NCBI GenBank assembly: GCA_020632925.1
Contig: JACKER010000010.1
Location: 248,001 to 312,000, forward strand
Direction: 5' to 3'
Length of the DNA stretch: 64,000 nucleotides
Source of the DNA: Alphaproteobacteria bacterium
GTDB lineage: Bacteria; Myxococcota_A; UBA796; GCA-2862545
Shown: positions 34,625 to 42,548 of the stretch, one piece after another
Position numbering within the stretch: position 1 is the stretch's first letter
Layout: every line of letters starts with the position of its first letter
The notes under the pieces: generated by a model
The model's input: the letters and a program-made list of their open reading frames with translations, nothing else
Told to the model about the DNA's origin: nothing
The model's database searches: none
Translations under genes and position numbers: made by a program

Positions 34625-34858
34625 TCACACCTGGACGATGTCGACGTGCAACCCTGCGGACGCCGCCAGCTGTGCGAGGTCGGCCGGGTCCGAGGTGAAC
34701 AACGAGTCGCCATGCTCCGCGACCAGCACCAGCGACGCGTCGACCACGTCGCGTGCTCCAGCCGCCGCCAGGAGCTCGCCGGCCAACCTCCCCAGTCGCT
34801 CGTCCACCGCACGCACCTCCAACCCCTCCAGGGCGCGGGCGAGCAGCCCCGCACGACC
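34625..34858 (-). pseudogene. vapC: Truncated VapC-like PIN toxin remnant
   Basis: The frame reads GGRAGLLARALEGLEVRAVD, then LAGELLAAAGARDVVDASLV, and ends LFTSDPADLAQLAASAGLHV, which matches the C-terminal half of VapC PIN-domain toxins (pattern DVVDA-x-L and TSDPDDL). The N-terminal half with the first catalytic Asp is absent: the remnant follows the antitoxin stop immediately, in another frame, with no start codon except GTG/TTG inside. It is therefore almost certainly inactive. Confidence 0.65.
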
Positions 34859-34860
34859 AC

Positions 34861-35244
34861 CTAAGCGCGACTGTCGGCGAGGGCCTGCGCCGCGATCTCC
34901 TCGGAGGTGATCGCACCGAACTCCGCCTCGTACTGCGCGATCGCTGCCCGAAGCGCTTCCAGGCGCCGATTCAGGTCACTCCGGCCGATTCTCGGCCTCC
35001 GCGGCCCGCAGTCGCGGGCCTTGACGAAGAACCTCCTCGTGATTGCCGCGCGAGAGAGCGGGGCGCAAGCGCCTTTTCCGCCCTCACGCACGACAACCAC
35101 GACTCGATCCGCGGCCACCCGGTCGGCCAGGGCACCGGACACCCAGGCGCTGAGCGAGTCCGCCCTGCCGCTCGCGACCGCCTGCTGCCCGGCTTCGAGG
35201 AGGTCGGGATCGATGGTCACGGTGAGCCGCTCCTTGCGCGCCAC
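34861..35244 (-). CDS. vapB: VapB-like antitoxin with an internal insertion
   Basis: 127 residues from the GTG at 35244 with GGAGG five bases upstream (GTG at 35250 also possible). The N terminus ERLTVTIDPDLLEAG then SLSAWVSGALADRVAADR is a ribbon-helix-helix antitoxin pattern. The C terminus RRLEALRAAIAQYEAEFGAI then SEEIAAQALADSRA matches the toxin-binding tail of the same family. Between them, about 43 residues (REGGKGACAPLSRAAITRRF onward) have no counterpart in such antitoxins and correspond to an in-frame insert of about 130 bp (about 34970-35105) rich in small palindromes. A dyad around GTGCGCAC at 35284-35291 may be its operator. Confidence 0.65.
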   Translation of the reverse strand: MARKERLTVTIDPDLLEAGQQAVASGRADSLSAWVSGALADRVAADRVVVVVREGGKGACAPLSRAAITRRFFVKARDCGPRRPRIGRSDLNRRLEALRAAIAQYEAEFGAITSEEIAAQALADSRA

Positions 35245-35301
35245 TCGCACCTCCGCATCCAGTCTAACGAGAGTATGATGATCGTGCGCACATCGTCGTA
35301 C

Positions 35302-37443
35302 CTACCGAAGGATCGCGCGCGCGACCGTGGTGGTCCAGCTCACCGTCCGGCCGAGCAGCGTGCGGCGCACGACGGCCGCCACCGGGGCCACGTTGGGGAG
35401 GCGCCGCGCCAGGCGCTCGCCGTAGCTGCCGTCCTCCCCCGAGAACCAGCGGTCCACGCTCGCCTCGGTCACCAGCAGCTCGCCCGGCAGGCGCACGAGC
35501 TCCACCTCGGCCCCGAGCGCCTCCGACAGATCCGCCACGTCCCAGGCGGTGCGCTCCTCGGCGGGATCGGCGTACAGCGCCTCCTCGGCCGCGCGGAAGG
35601 CGGCGTGCAGTGGGGTGTCCAGCGCTCCGTCGGGGATCAACGCCGACAGCCGCTGCGTGTGTCGCGGCACCGTCTGCACCAGCACCGCCAACCCGTCGGG
35701 CTGCAGGCACGCCCGGATCGCCGCCGCCTCCGATGCCCAGCGCAGCCGCGGTCCCAGCGCGTCGCGCCCGATCACCCGCTCGAAGCGCACCTCGCCGAGC
35801 TCCGTCGACGGGTCGCGGATCACGTGGGGGCGGCGCAGCTCGGGCAGGCGGGTGGCGAGCTCCTGGAGCGCGTCCGCCTCGGCACCCTCGTGGACCCGCG
35901 CCCAGACATGCCCCTCGGGCGTCCGGCGTACGGCCTCCCACACGAGCAACCCGCTGCGCGCGTGCCAGTCGAGGACCAGGTGGTGACGCTCGATCGCGGC
36001 CACCTCGAACACGGCGTCCCGCAGCGTGTCGAGGCGCGCACCGCCCTGCCCGATGGCTCGCGCGAGCCAGCGCTCGGTGCCGCGGTCCGAAGGCGACCAG
36101 GACAGCGCCTCGGGCACTGCCTCCACCATCGCCGCGAGCTGCGCCTCCCGCCGCCGCGCCACCTCCGCCGCGACCCGGCCTTCGTGCCCCAGATCCGAGG
36201 GGTGGTAGAAGATGCGGCCCTGCAGGGCACTCGGGAGGTACTGTTGCGCCACCCAGTGATCGCGGAAGGCGTGTGGGTAGCTGTACCCCTGGCCGTGCCC
36301 CAGGTCCTTGCCGTCCCGACTCGGATCCTTGAGGTGATTGGGGACCGGTCCCGTACGCTCCTTCTCGACCGCCGCCAGCGCGTCGAAGAAGCCCATCGTG
36401 CTGTTCGACTTGGGCGCCAGCGACAGGTGCAGCGTGGCCTGCGCGAGGGGGAAGCGGCCCTCCGGCAGCCCCACGCGGTCGAAGGCCTCAGCACAGCTCA
36501 TCACGACCCCGAGCGCCGTCGGGTCCGCGAGCCCCACGTCCTCCGAGGCCAGGATGATGAGCCGCCGGAACACGAAGCGAGGGTCCTCGCCGGCGTAGAT
36601 CATGCGCGCGAGCCAGTAGAGCGCGGCGTCGGGGTCCGAGCCGCGGATCGACTTGATGAACGCGCTGATCGTGTCGAAGTGCGCGTCCCCCTCGCGGTCG
36701 TAGAGCACCGCCCGACGCTGGATGGACTCCTCCGCGACCTCGAGGTCCACGCGGACGACGCCGTCGGGGCCCGCGGGCGTGGTGTCGACGGCGAGCTCGA
36801 GCGCGTTGAGCACCGTCCGCGCGTCCCCGTTCGCCACGTCGACCCAGTGCGCCGCGGCCTCCTCGCTCACCTCGACGCGGCGGCCGCCGTAGCCCCGGAC
36901 GGGATCGGCCAGCGCCCGGCGCAGCACCTCGCGCAGGTCGTCCGGGCCGAGCGACTCGAGGCGGAACAGGCGCGAGCGGCTGACCAGCGCGGGGTTGACC
37001 TCGAAGTACGGGTTCTCGGTGGTCGCGCCCACGAGGATCAGCGTGCCGTCCTCGACCCAGGGGAGCAGCGCGTCCTGCTGGGCCTTGTTGAAGCGGTGCA
37101 CCTCGTCGACGAACAGGATCGTGCGCTGCCCCGTGCGCTCGCGCAGGGCCTTCGCGGCGGCGACCGCCTCGCGGATGTCCTTCACCCCCGCGAGCACGGC
37201 GTTGATCGCCACGAACGCGGCCTTCGTGCGCTGCGCGATCACGCGCGCGAGCGTGGTCTTCCCGGTGCCGGGCGGGCCGAAGAAGAGCACCGACGAGAGC
37301 TGATCCGCCTCGATCGCCCGCCGCAGCAGGCGCCCCGGGCCCACGACGTGTGCCTGGCCCACGAACTCGTCGAGCGTGCGCGGGCGCATGCGGGCGGCGA
37401 GGGGCTCGGAGACGGGGGGGCGGGCGAACGGGAGATCGGCCAT
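35302..37443 (-). CDS. rarA: Replication-associated recombination ATPase RarA with methyltransferase-like C-terminal domain
   Basis: 713 residues. Residues about 1-440 are RarA/MgsA: Walker A GPPGTGKTTLA, the DEVHRFNKAQQDALLP motif, ATTENPYFEVN (sensor) and the C-terminal helical block ending in PSALQGRIFYHPSDLGHEG. RarA acts at stalled replication forks. The extra 270 residues resemble a class I SAM-dependent methyltransferase: HHLVLDWHARSGLLVWEAV in the motif I position and ERVIGRDAL in the motif IV position. Fusions of this type are known to me from cyanobacteria. Whether the domain binds SAM is uncertain because the glycine-rich loop is altered (DWHARSG). It starts 5 bases after the oxoamine synthase gene and is probably cotranscribed. 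Confidence 0.88.
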   Translation of the reverse strand: MADLPFARPPVSEPLAARMRPRTLDEFVGQAHVVGPGRLLRRAIEADQLSSVLFFGPPGTGKTTLARVIAQRTKAAFVAINAVLAGVKDIREAVAAAKALRERTGQRTILFVDEVHRFNKAQQDALLPWVEDGTLILVGATTENPYFEVNPALVSRSRLFRLESLGPDDLREVLRRALADPVRGYGGRRVEVSEEAAAHWVDVANGDARTVLNALELAVDTTPAGPDGVVRVDLEVAEESIQRRAVLYDREGDAHFDTISAFIKSIRGSDPDAALYWLARMIYAGEDPRFVFRRLIILASEDVGLADPTALGVVMSCAEAFDRVGLPEGRFPLAQATLHLSLAPKSNSTMGFFDALAAVEKERTGPVPNHLKDPSRDGKDLGHGQGYSYPHAFRDHWVAQQYLPSALQGRIFYHPSDLGHEGRVAAEVARRREAQLAAMVEAVPEALSWSPSDRGTERWLARAIGQGGARLDTLRDAVFEVAAIERHHLVLDWHARSGLLVWEAVRRTPEGHVWARVHEGAEADALQELATRLPELRRPHVIRDPSTELGEVRFERVIGRDALGPRLRWASEAAAIRACLQPDGLAVLVQTVPRHTQRLSALIPDGALDTPLHAAFRAAEEALYADPAEERTAWDVADLSEALGAEVELVRLPGELLVTEASVDRWFSGEDGSYGERLARRLPNVAPVAAVVRRTLLGRTVSWTTTVARAILR

Positions 37444-37448
37444 CGCGC

Positions 37449-39629
37449 TCAGGTACCGGTGCAGAGCTCCGGGCGGTAGGCCGCGAGCGTCACGCAGGCG
37501 TCGAAGAACTCGCGGAACGCGGACAGACGCCCGTCCCGCCAGGTCGCGCGGTGGACGAAGGGATCGGCGTAGGCGAGGCCGGTCTCGATCGCCGTGGACC
37601 GGAAGCCGCCCACGACCCAGACGTGATCGCCGTCCACGAAGGTGTGGTCCACCCAGTGCTCGTGCACGTCCATCACCGAGGCCAGCGCCTGCCAGAACGC
37701 GAGCACGGCCTCGGGTCCTCGCCAGGCGCCGGTGAAGGGCAGCGCCGCCGGGCCGGGCACGCGCCAGTCGACGTCCTCGGTGCAGCGACCCAGGAACGCG
37801 CCGATGTCCGCGCGCGCCATGAACAGGTCGTAGAGCGCGAGCGTCCCCGCCCGGCGCTCCTCGCCCCCGGGGCTCGGCAGGTCCACCACCTCGTCGACGC
37901 TCGACGGTCCGTCGGGGCCGAAGCGCACGCGGTGCAGGAAGGGGCGCGGTCCGGCGGCGTCGGTCGCGGTGCCCACGACCACGACGTCGTCGCCGTGGGG
38001 GAGGACGTACGGGAGCTCGAGCCCGCGCGACGCCCGGTCGGCGCGCCAGGCGGACAGGTGCGGCCAGCGACCCATCGGCCCCGCGATCGGCACCTCGAGC
38101 AGGCCCCCGGCGTAGGCGGTGCGCAGGAGCGTGGCCCGGGCGGCCTCGCGGTCGGGGTCGTAGCCTTCGGTGCGCGCCTTGCGCAGCCCGACCGTCCCCG
38201 GATCGGTCAGGCGGCCCAGGGTGACGGCGTCCACGCCCGGCAGCGCCGCGAGCGCCACCCCGTCGAGCGAGCGGCGCGCGGGCAGTCGCTGGATCTGCTC
38301 GGCGAGGACCGAGAGCGTGCGCTCGATCTGGGCCGGCGTGTGCGCCGCGGTGAGGAAGAAGCGCAGGCGGGCGCCACCCTGCGGCACCGCGGGCGCGATG
38401 GCGGCGTCCACGTTGATGCCCTCGCGCAGCAGCGCGTCCGAGAGCTTGATGCTGCGGTAGCTGCTGCCGGTGATGACCGGCACGACGGCACCCGCCGAGG
38501 ACGAGCCCGTGTCCAGGCCCGCGGCCCGTGCGCCGTCACGGAAGGCGCGCGCGTTGCGCATCAGCCGCCGCACCCGCTCCGGTTCCTCGCGCAGCACGCC
38601 GATCGCCGCGAGGCTGGCGGCGGCGACCGGCGGTGACATGCCGACGCTGTAGACGAAGCCTGGCACCGTGTACCGCAGCCAGTCGATCAGCGCGGCGGAC
38701 CCGGCGACGTACCCACCACAGCCCGCGAAGGCCTTGGAGAGGGTTCCCATCCACAGGTCGACCTCGCGAGGATCGACGCCCGCGTGCTCCGCCAGCCCAC
38801 GGCCGGTCTCGCCGAGCACGCCGATGGAGTGCGCCTCGTCGACCATGAGCAGGGCACCGTGGCGGCGGACGACCTCGAGCAGGCCGACGAGATCGGGCGC
38901 GTCGCCGTCCATGCTGAACACGCCCTCGGTCACGACCAGCACGCGGCGGGCGCGGCGGCGCAGGGCGCGCAGGAGCAGCGAGAGGTGGTCGAGATCGAGG
39001 TGCCGGTGCAGGCGCAGGGTCGCCCCGGCCAGGCGCACCCCCTCGAGGATGCTGTTGTGTACGAGCTCGTCGGCCACCACCAGATCGCGCGGCCCCACGA
39101 GCTGACCGAGCACGCTCACGTTCGTGGCGTGACCGCTGACCATCGCGAGCGCCGCGTCCACGCCGTGCAGCGCCGCCAGCGCCTCCTCGAGCTCGCGGTG
39201 GAGCGTGCGCTGGCCCGACGCCACGCGGCTCGCGGACGGGGAGGTCCCGTAGCGGGCGACGGCCTCGACGGCGGCCTCGGACACGCACGGGTGGCCGCAG
39301 AGCCCGAGGTAGTCGTAGCTGCCGAAGTGGATCACCTCACGCCCCGCGACGTGACTGGTCGCGCCCGCGCGCGCCGGGTGCTCGCGGAAGAAGGGCACCT
39401 CGCCCGCCCAGCCCGACACGACGTCGAGGCGGCTCCGCAGCACACGGACCTCGCGCCAGGTCGACGGGTCGGGACGAGCCGGGGCGGACGGCCCCTCGGC
39501 GGCTTCGGCGTCGAGCGCCTCGAGCAGCGCGCGCTTGTCGGACGCGGAGAGTCCCTGGATCGCGGTCATGGGAGACGGAAGGGGCGAGAGGGAGCGACGC
39601 GGGAGGCTCGTTCGTCGATCATCACTCAC
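37449..39629 (-). CDS. Alpha-oxoamine synthase (KAPA synthase/SPT-like) with C-terminal SnoaL-like domain
   Basis: 726 residues from the GTG at 39629; an ATG at 39569 (MTAIQGLSASDKRALLEA) is also plausible and neither has a good ribosome-binding site. Residues about 80-460 form a PLP-dependent alpha-oxoamine synthase: FGSYDYLGLCGHP, DELVHNSILEGVRL, VTEGVFSMDGD, VDEAHSIGVLG and the cofactor lysine in TLSKAFAGCGGY (about 300). These enzymes join an acyl thioester to an amino acid with decarboxylation, giving an alpha-aminoketone. A linker (about 460-600) follows, then a SnoaL/NTF2-like domain (about 605-720, ALYDLFMARADIGAFLGRC). The acyl donor is probably the ACP encoded just upstream. It is not accompanied by biotin genes, so a role in a special lipid or signal is more likely. 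Confidence 0.83.
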   Translation of the reverse strand: MSDDRRTSLPRRSLSPLPSPMTAIQGLSASDKRALLEALDAEAAEGPSAPARPDPSTWREVRVLRSRLDVVSGWAGEVPFFREHPARAGATSHVAGREVIHFGSYDYLGLCGHPCVSEAAVEAVARYGTSPSASRVASGQRTLHRELEEALAALHGVDAALAMVSGHATNVSVLGQLVGPRDLVVADELVHNSILEGVRLAGATLRLHRHLDLDHLSLLLRALRRRARRVLVVTEGVFSMDGDAPDLVGLLEVVRRHGALLMVDEAHSIGVLGETGRGLAEHAGVDPREVDLWMGTLSKAFAGCGGYVAGSAALIDWLRYTVPGFVYSVGMSPPVAAASLAAIGVLREEPERVRRLMRNARAFRDGARAAGLDTGSSSAGAVVPVITGSSYRSIKLSDALLREGINVDAAIAPAVPQGGARLRFFLTAAHTPAQIERTLSVLAEQIQRLPARRSLDGVALAALPGVDAVTLGRLTDPGTVGLRKARTEGYDPDREAARATLLRTAYAGGLLEVPIAGPMGRWPHLSAWRADRASRGLELPYVLPHGDDVVVVGTATDAAGPRPFLHRVRFGPDGPSSVDEVVDLPSPGGEERRAGTLALYDLFMARADIGAFLGRCTEDVDWRVPGPAALPFTGAWRGPEAVLAFWQALASVMDVHEHWVDHTFVDGDHVWVVGGFRSTAIETGLAYADPFVHRATWRDGRLSAFREFFDACVTLAAYRPELCTGT

Positions 39630-39744
39630 CCCTCGATGCGGCGGTGTGCCGCGACAGATGTCCCGGTCGTCGACCCCTCACCCCGCGGCCGCATGGGGAT
39701 CCTGCGTGCGCTCGACCGTGCGCCGATGTCCGCCGATTCGCCTC

Positions 39745-39795
39745 GGGAGCGGGAGCGGGAGCGGGAGCGGGAGCGGGAGCGGGAGCGGGAGCGGG
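39745..39795. repeat. GGGAGC hexanucleotide repeat, eight copies
   Basis: Eight perfect tandem copies of GGGAGC (39745-39792) followed by GGG. It lies in the 225-base gap between the ACP gene and the oxoamine synthase gene, the only sizeable gap in that operon. No gene is seen in the gap. The purine-rich strand could form unusual structure, and copy number may vary. Confidence 0.9.
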
Positions 39796-39854
39796 TGGTA
39801 GGTTCCACCGAACCGCAGCTGTAGCCCGTGGCCCATGGCCCGTAGCGGCCGCAA

Positions 39855-40136
39855 TCACGTGGCCTCCAGCCGACGGCGCAGCTCATCGTCGAGGTCGGTG
39901 CTCTCGTCGTTGCACAGCGCCGCGCAGAGGTCCGCGATGCACCGGTGATCCCAGAGGGTGGTCGCCTCCACGGGGCGGCCGAGGAGCTGCTCGAGCTCGC
40001 CCGCCAGCGCCACGGCCTCCACGCTGTCCAGCCCGAAGCGCTCGAGATCGGCCTGCGGGTCGATGGCGTCCGGCGGCTTGCCGAGCGTGCGCGCCACGCG
40101 GCGGACCACCTGGTCCTGGAGCTCGTCATGTGTCAT
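39855..40136 (-). CDS. Acyl carrier protein
   Basis: 93 residues. The phosphopantetheine attachment motif GLDSVEAVAL carries Ser38 at the start of helix II. The N-terminal helix (LQDQVVRRVARTLG) and a later TTLWDHRCIADLCAAL segment fit the ACP fold and resemble standalone ACPs of natural-product clusters rather than fatty acid synthase AcpP. It would carry the acyl chain loaded by the FAAL encoded upstream and modified by the dehydrogenase and desaturase. Its start overlaps the desaturase 3' end by 11 bases. No phosphopantetheinyl transferase gene is nearby. Confidence 0.9.
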   Translation of the reverse strand: MTHDELQDQVVRRVARTLGKPPDAIDPQADLERFGLDSVEAVALAGELEQLLGRPVEATTLWDHRCIADLCAALCNDESTDLDDELRRRLEAT

Positions 40137-41055
40137 CGTCCCCTCCCCCTCCGGGCACCCGGAGGCGCCGTCGACGTTGTTCCTCGCTGGGTCGCCGCAG
40201 GTCCCAGGCCAGGCCGACCGCCGCGAGCCCTCGCACCACCCACCCGCTCGGGTCGAGCTGACCCGGGTCCAGGTCGTTGGTCGCCGTGCTCGGGAAGGCG
40301 TGGTGGTTGTTGTGCAGCGAGCCGCCGAAGCTCGGCAGCGCGAGCCAGCCCACGTTGGTGCTCAGGTCGTTCGAGCGGTACGGACGCGTCCCGATCACGT
40401 GGCACAGCGAGTTGATGGCGTACGTGCCCTGCTGGGCGACGAAGATGCGCAGCAGGCCACCCCAGAGCGCGCCGCGCAGGGCCCCGCTCGCGCCCTCCGT
40501 CGCCGCACCGAGGAGCGCGGGCAGGACGACGGACAGCGCGGCCCACAGCAGGTGCAGGCGGTTGACGCGCATCAGCGCCCGGTCCGCGAGCAGGTCGCGC
40601 GCCCAGTGGCCCGGGTTCGGACGGCTCGCGTCGAAGATCCAGCCCAGGTGCGCGTGCCACAGCCCCGCCCAGCGCCCCCGCGGGTGGCCGTGCGGGGTGT
40701 GGGGGTCGCCGGGGCCGTCGCTGTGCGCGTGGTGGAGGCGGTGGTTCGCCACCCAGTACAGCGGTGGCCCCTGGACCGCGGTGGCGCCCGCGGCGGCGAA
40801 CAACAGGCGCACGGCCGGCACGGTCTCGAAGGCACGGTGCGCGAGGAGCCGGTGGTAGCCGAGCTCGACGCCGACCCCGGACACGACGAGCATCGGGAGG
40901 AACGTCGCCTCGGGCCAGCCGAGGTGCCCCGCCGCCGCGGTCGCGACGGGCGCCGCAAGGGCCCCGATCGCGGGGAGCGCGGTCGCGAGCAGGAAGGCGA
41001 CCCGCTGCTCGCGCAGGCGGTCGGGCCGCAGGAACAGGGTTTCCGGGCGGCTCAC
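40126..41055 (-). CDS. Membrane fatty acid desaturase
   Basis: 309 residues from a GTG start with GGGGAG upstream; the longer frame to 41175 is shadow. Three histidine boxes bind the di-iron centre: YHRLLAH, HRLHHAHSD and HNNHHAF. Hydrophobic segments (AFLLATALPAIGALAAPVAT, LLWAALSVVLPALLG) give a polytopic membrane protein of the delta-9 acyl-CoA desaturase type. Together with a FAAL and a free ACP this recalls the JamABC alkene/alkyne and tambjamine tail modules, in which desaturation occurs on an ACP-bound chain. It overlaps the dehydrogenase stop as GTGA. Confidence 0.88.
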   Translation of the reverse strand: MSRPETLFLRPDRLREQRVAFLLATALPAIGALAAPVATAAAGHLGWPEATFLPMLVVSGVGVELGYHRLLAHRAFETVPAVRLLFAAAGATAVQGPPLYWVANHRLHHAHSDGPGDPHTPHGHPRGRWAGLWHAHLGWIFDASRPNPGHWARDLLADRALMRVNRLHLLWAALSVVLPALLGAATEGASGALRGALWGGLLRIFVAQQGTYAINSLCHVIGTRPYRSNDLSTNVGWLALPSFGGSLHNNHHAFPSTATNDLDPGQLDPSGWVVRGLAAVGLAWDLRRPSEEQRRRRLRVPGGGGDDDT

Positions 41056-42548
41056 CAGGTCTCCCCGGCGAGCGGCAGGTCGCCCGCGACCCAGGACCGG
41101 AGCTCGTGCAGCGCGGCCTCGTCGTCCTCCACCAGGCCCGCGCGCCGGGCCAGCGCGTCGGCGTGTAGCGCGCACCAGGCAGCCGCCAGATCCAGCAGCC
41201 GCGGATCCCGGCGCACCCCGTCGGCCAGCACCTCGCGGTGGCGCTCGGCGAGGCGGACGCGCGCGTCGTCGTCCACGGCCTCCAGCGCGCCATCCACGGG
41301 GGAGGCCGCCAGCGCGGGGAGCCGCTCGCGCGGCGGCAGATCACCCACGATCCGCGTGGGATCGGGGTCCGCGGGGGACGCGAGCAGGGCGGGCATGCGC
41401 GCCGCCAGCGACGTCAGGCAGACCGCCGAGCTCCCGTCGAACACGGGCACCGCGAGCACGTCGCGTCGCGCCATCGCCAGCGCCGCCAGCGGGCCGTCCT
41501 CCATCAGCGCCCTGGCACCCACCACCTCGGCCGCCGCCTCGGTCACCCGCAGGCTCGCCTCGCCCGCCACGATCTTGGCGACGAGCGAGGCGTGACCGAG
41601 CTCCTCGGGGCGGGTGTGGGCGCAGCGGGCGGCGGACGCGGTCACGAGCGTCGCGCGGCGCAGCTGGTGGAACGCGCGGGCCAGGCGGCGCCCGACGGCC
41701 GGCAGCTCGATCAGCGGCGCGCCATAGAGCCTGCGCTCCTCCGCGAAGCGCGTGGCCGTGCGGAGCGCGAGGTCGGCGGCCCCGAGCCCGATGCCGACGA
41801 CCAGCACCCGCGTCAGCTGGAACAGGCGGAGCACGAGCTCGAGCCCACCGCCCGGCTCGCCGACCCGCGCCGTGTCGGGGAGCGCGCGATCGCGGAAGGT
41901 CAGTCCCGCGAGCCAGGCGGAACGGAAGCCCGTGGTGCGCTCGCGCGGGCCCCGCTCCTCGTCTCGCAGCGGTGCCGCCCACAGCGACAGCCCGCGCGGA
42001 CCCCGACGGTCGCCGTCTCGCGCCAGCACGAGCGCCACCGGGGCGTCCACCGTGCGCCCGATGGGCCACTTCTCGCCCGTCAGGCGCCCGTCCGCGACCA
42101 CCGTCGACGTGGCGAGCAGCTCCGCGCCGTGGTCCGCCTCGGACACCGCCAGGCACGGGCTCGCCCCGCTGAGCACCAGGTCCGCGAGCCACCCGCGGGT
42201 CTCCTCGCTCCCGGCGGCGAACACGGCCGCCGACCACACCTGCATCCCCACCGTGAGCGCCAGCGACGGATCTCGGCGGGCGACGGCGATGGTGACGGCG
42301 AGCAGCTCGGGCACCGAGCCCCCGGTCCCGCCGAGCGCGACGGGCACGTGCAGCGCGCTCGTCCCCCGCTCGTGCAGCGCCTGCAGGCCGTCGACGGGGA
42401 ACGCCCGCCTCGCCTGGCGCGCGACCGCCGCCCGCACCGACAGGGCGGGATCGACGCGGACACACATCCCGGAGTGGGCGTCCCGAGGACTCTTCCCTCG
42501 CGTGCGGAGCCGCTGTTCCCAGGTCCCCACCAGCGCCCCGTGGCTCAC
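41052..42548 (-). CDS. Acyl-CoA dehydrogenase-family protein
   Basis: 498 residues from the GTG at 42548, overlapping the FAAL stop by 4 bases. Typical ACAD features are LHVPVALGGTGGSVPELLAV, the FAD-binding CLAVSEADHGAELLAT region, EKWPIGRTVDAPVALVLA and a C-terminal helical domain with TRFAEERRLYGAPLIELPAV. Here it probably introduces a double bond into the ACP-bound acyl chain, as TamT does in tambjamine biosynthesis. The C-terminal 100 residues diverge from the family. Cytoplasmic, FAD dependent. Confidence 0.85.
   Translation of the reverse strand: MSHGALVGTWEQRLRTRGKSPRDAHSGMCVRVDPALSVRAAVARQARRAFPVDGLQALHERGTSALHVPVALGGTGGSVPELLAVTIAVARRDPSLALTVGMQVWSAAVFAAGSEETRGWLADLVLSGASPCLAVSEADHGAELLATSTVVADGRLTGEKWPIGRTVDAPVALVLARDGDRRGPRGLSLWAAPLRDEERGPRERTTGFRSAWLAGLTFRDRALPDTARVGEPGGGLELVLRLFQLTRVLVVGIGLGAADLALRTATRFAEERRLYGAPLIELPAVGRRLARAFHQLRRATLVTASAARCAHTRPEELGHASLVAKIVAGEASLRVTEAAAEVVGARALMEDGPLAALAMARRDVLAVPVFDGSSAVCLTSLAARMPALLASPADPDPTRIVGDLPPRERLPALAASPVDGALEAVDDDARVRLAERHREVLADGVRRDPRLLDLAAAWCALHADALARRAGLVEDDEAALHELRSWVAGDLPLAGETW

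Noticed and set aside
34625..34822. A functional 65-residue VapC starting at TTG 34822
   Set aside because: The similarity to VapC continues upstream of that codon, and the first half of the PIN domain with catalytic Asp is missing.
28000..35300. A prophage or integrative element
   Set aside because: No integrase, phage structural gene, attachment duplication or tRNA was found; the region is better described as a patch of accessory genes and repeats.
39535..39824. Reading frames with Gly-Ser or Arg-Glu runs across the GGGAGC tract
   Set aside because: The runs come from the hexanucleotide repeat; the frames overlap the oxoamine synthase on the opposite strand.
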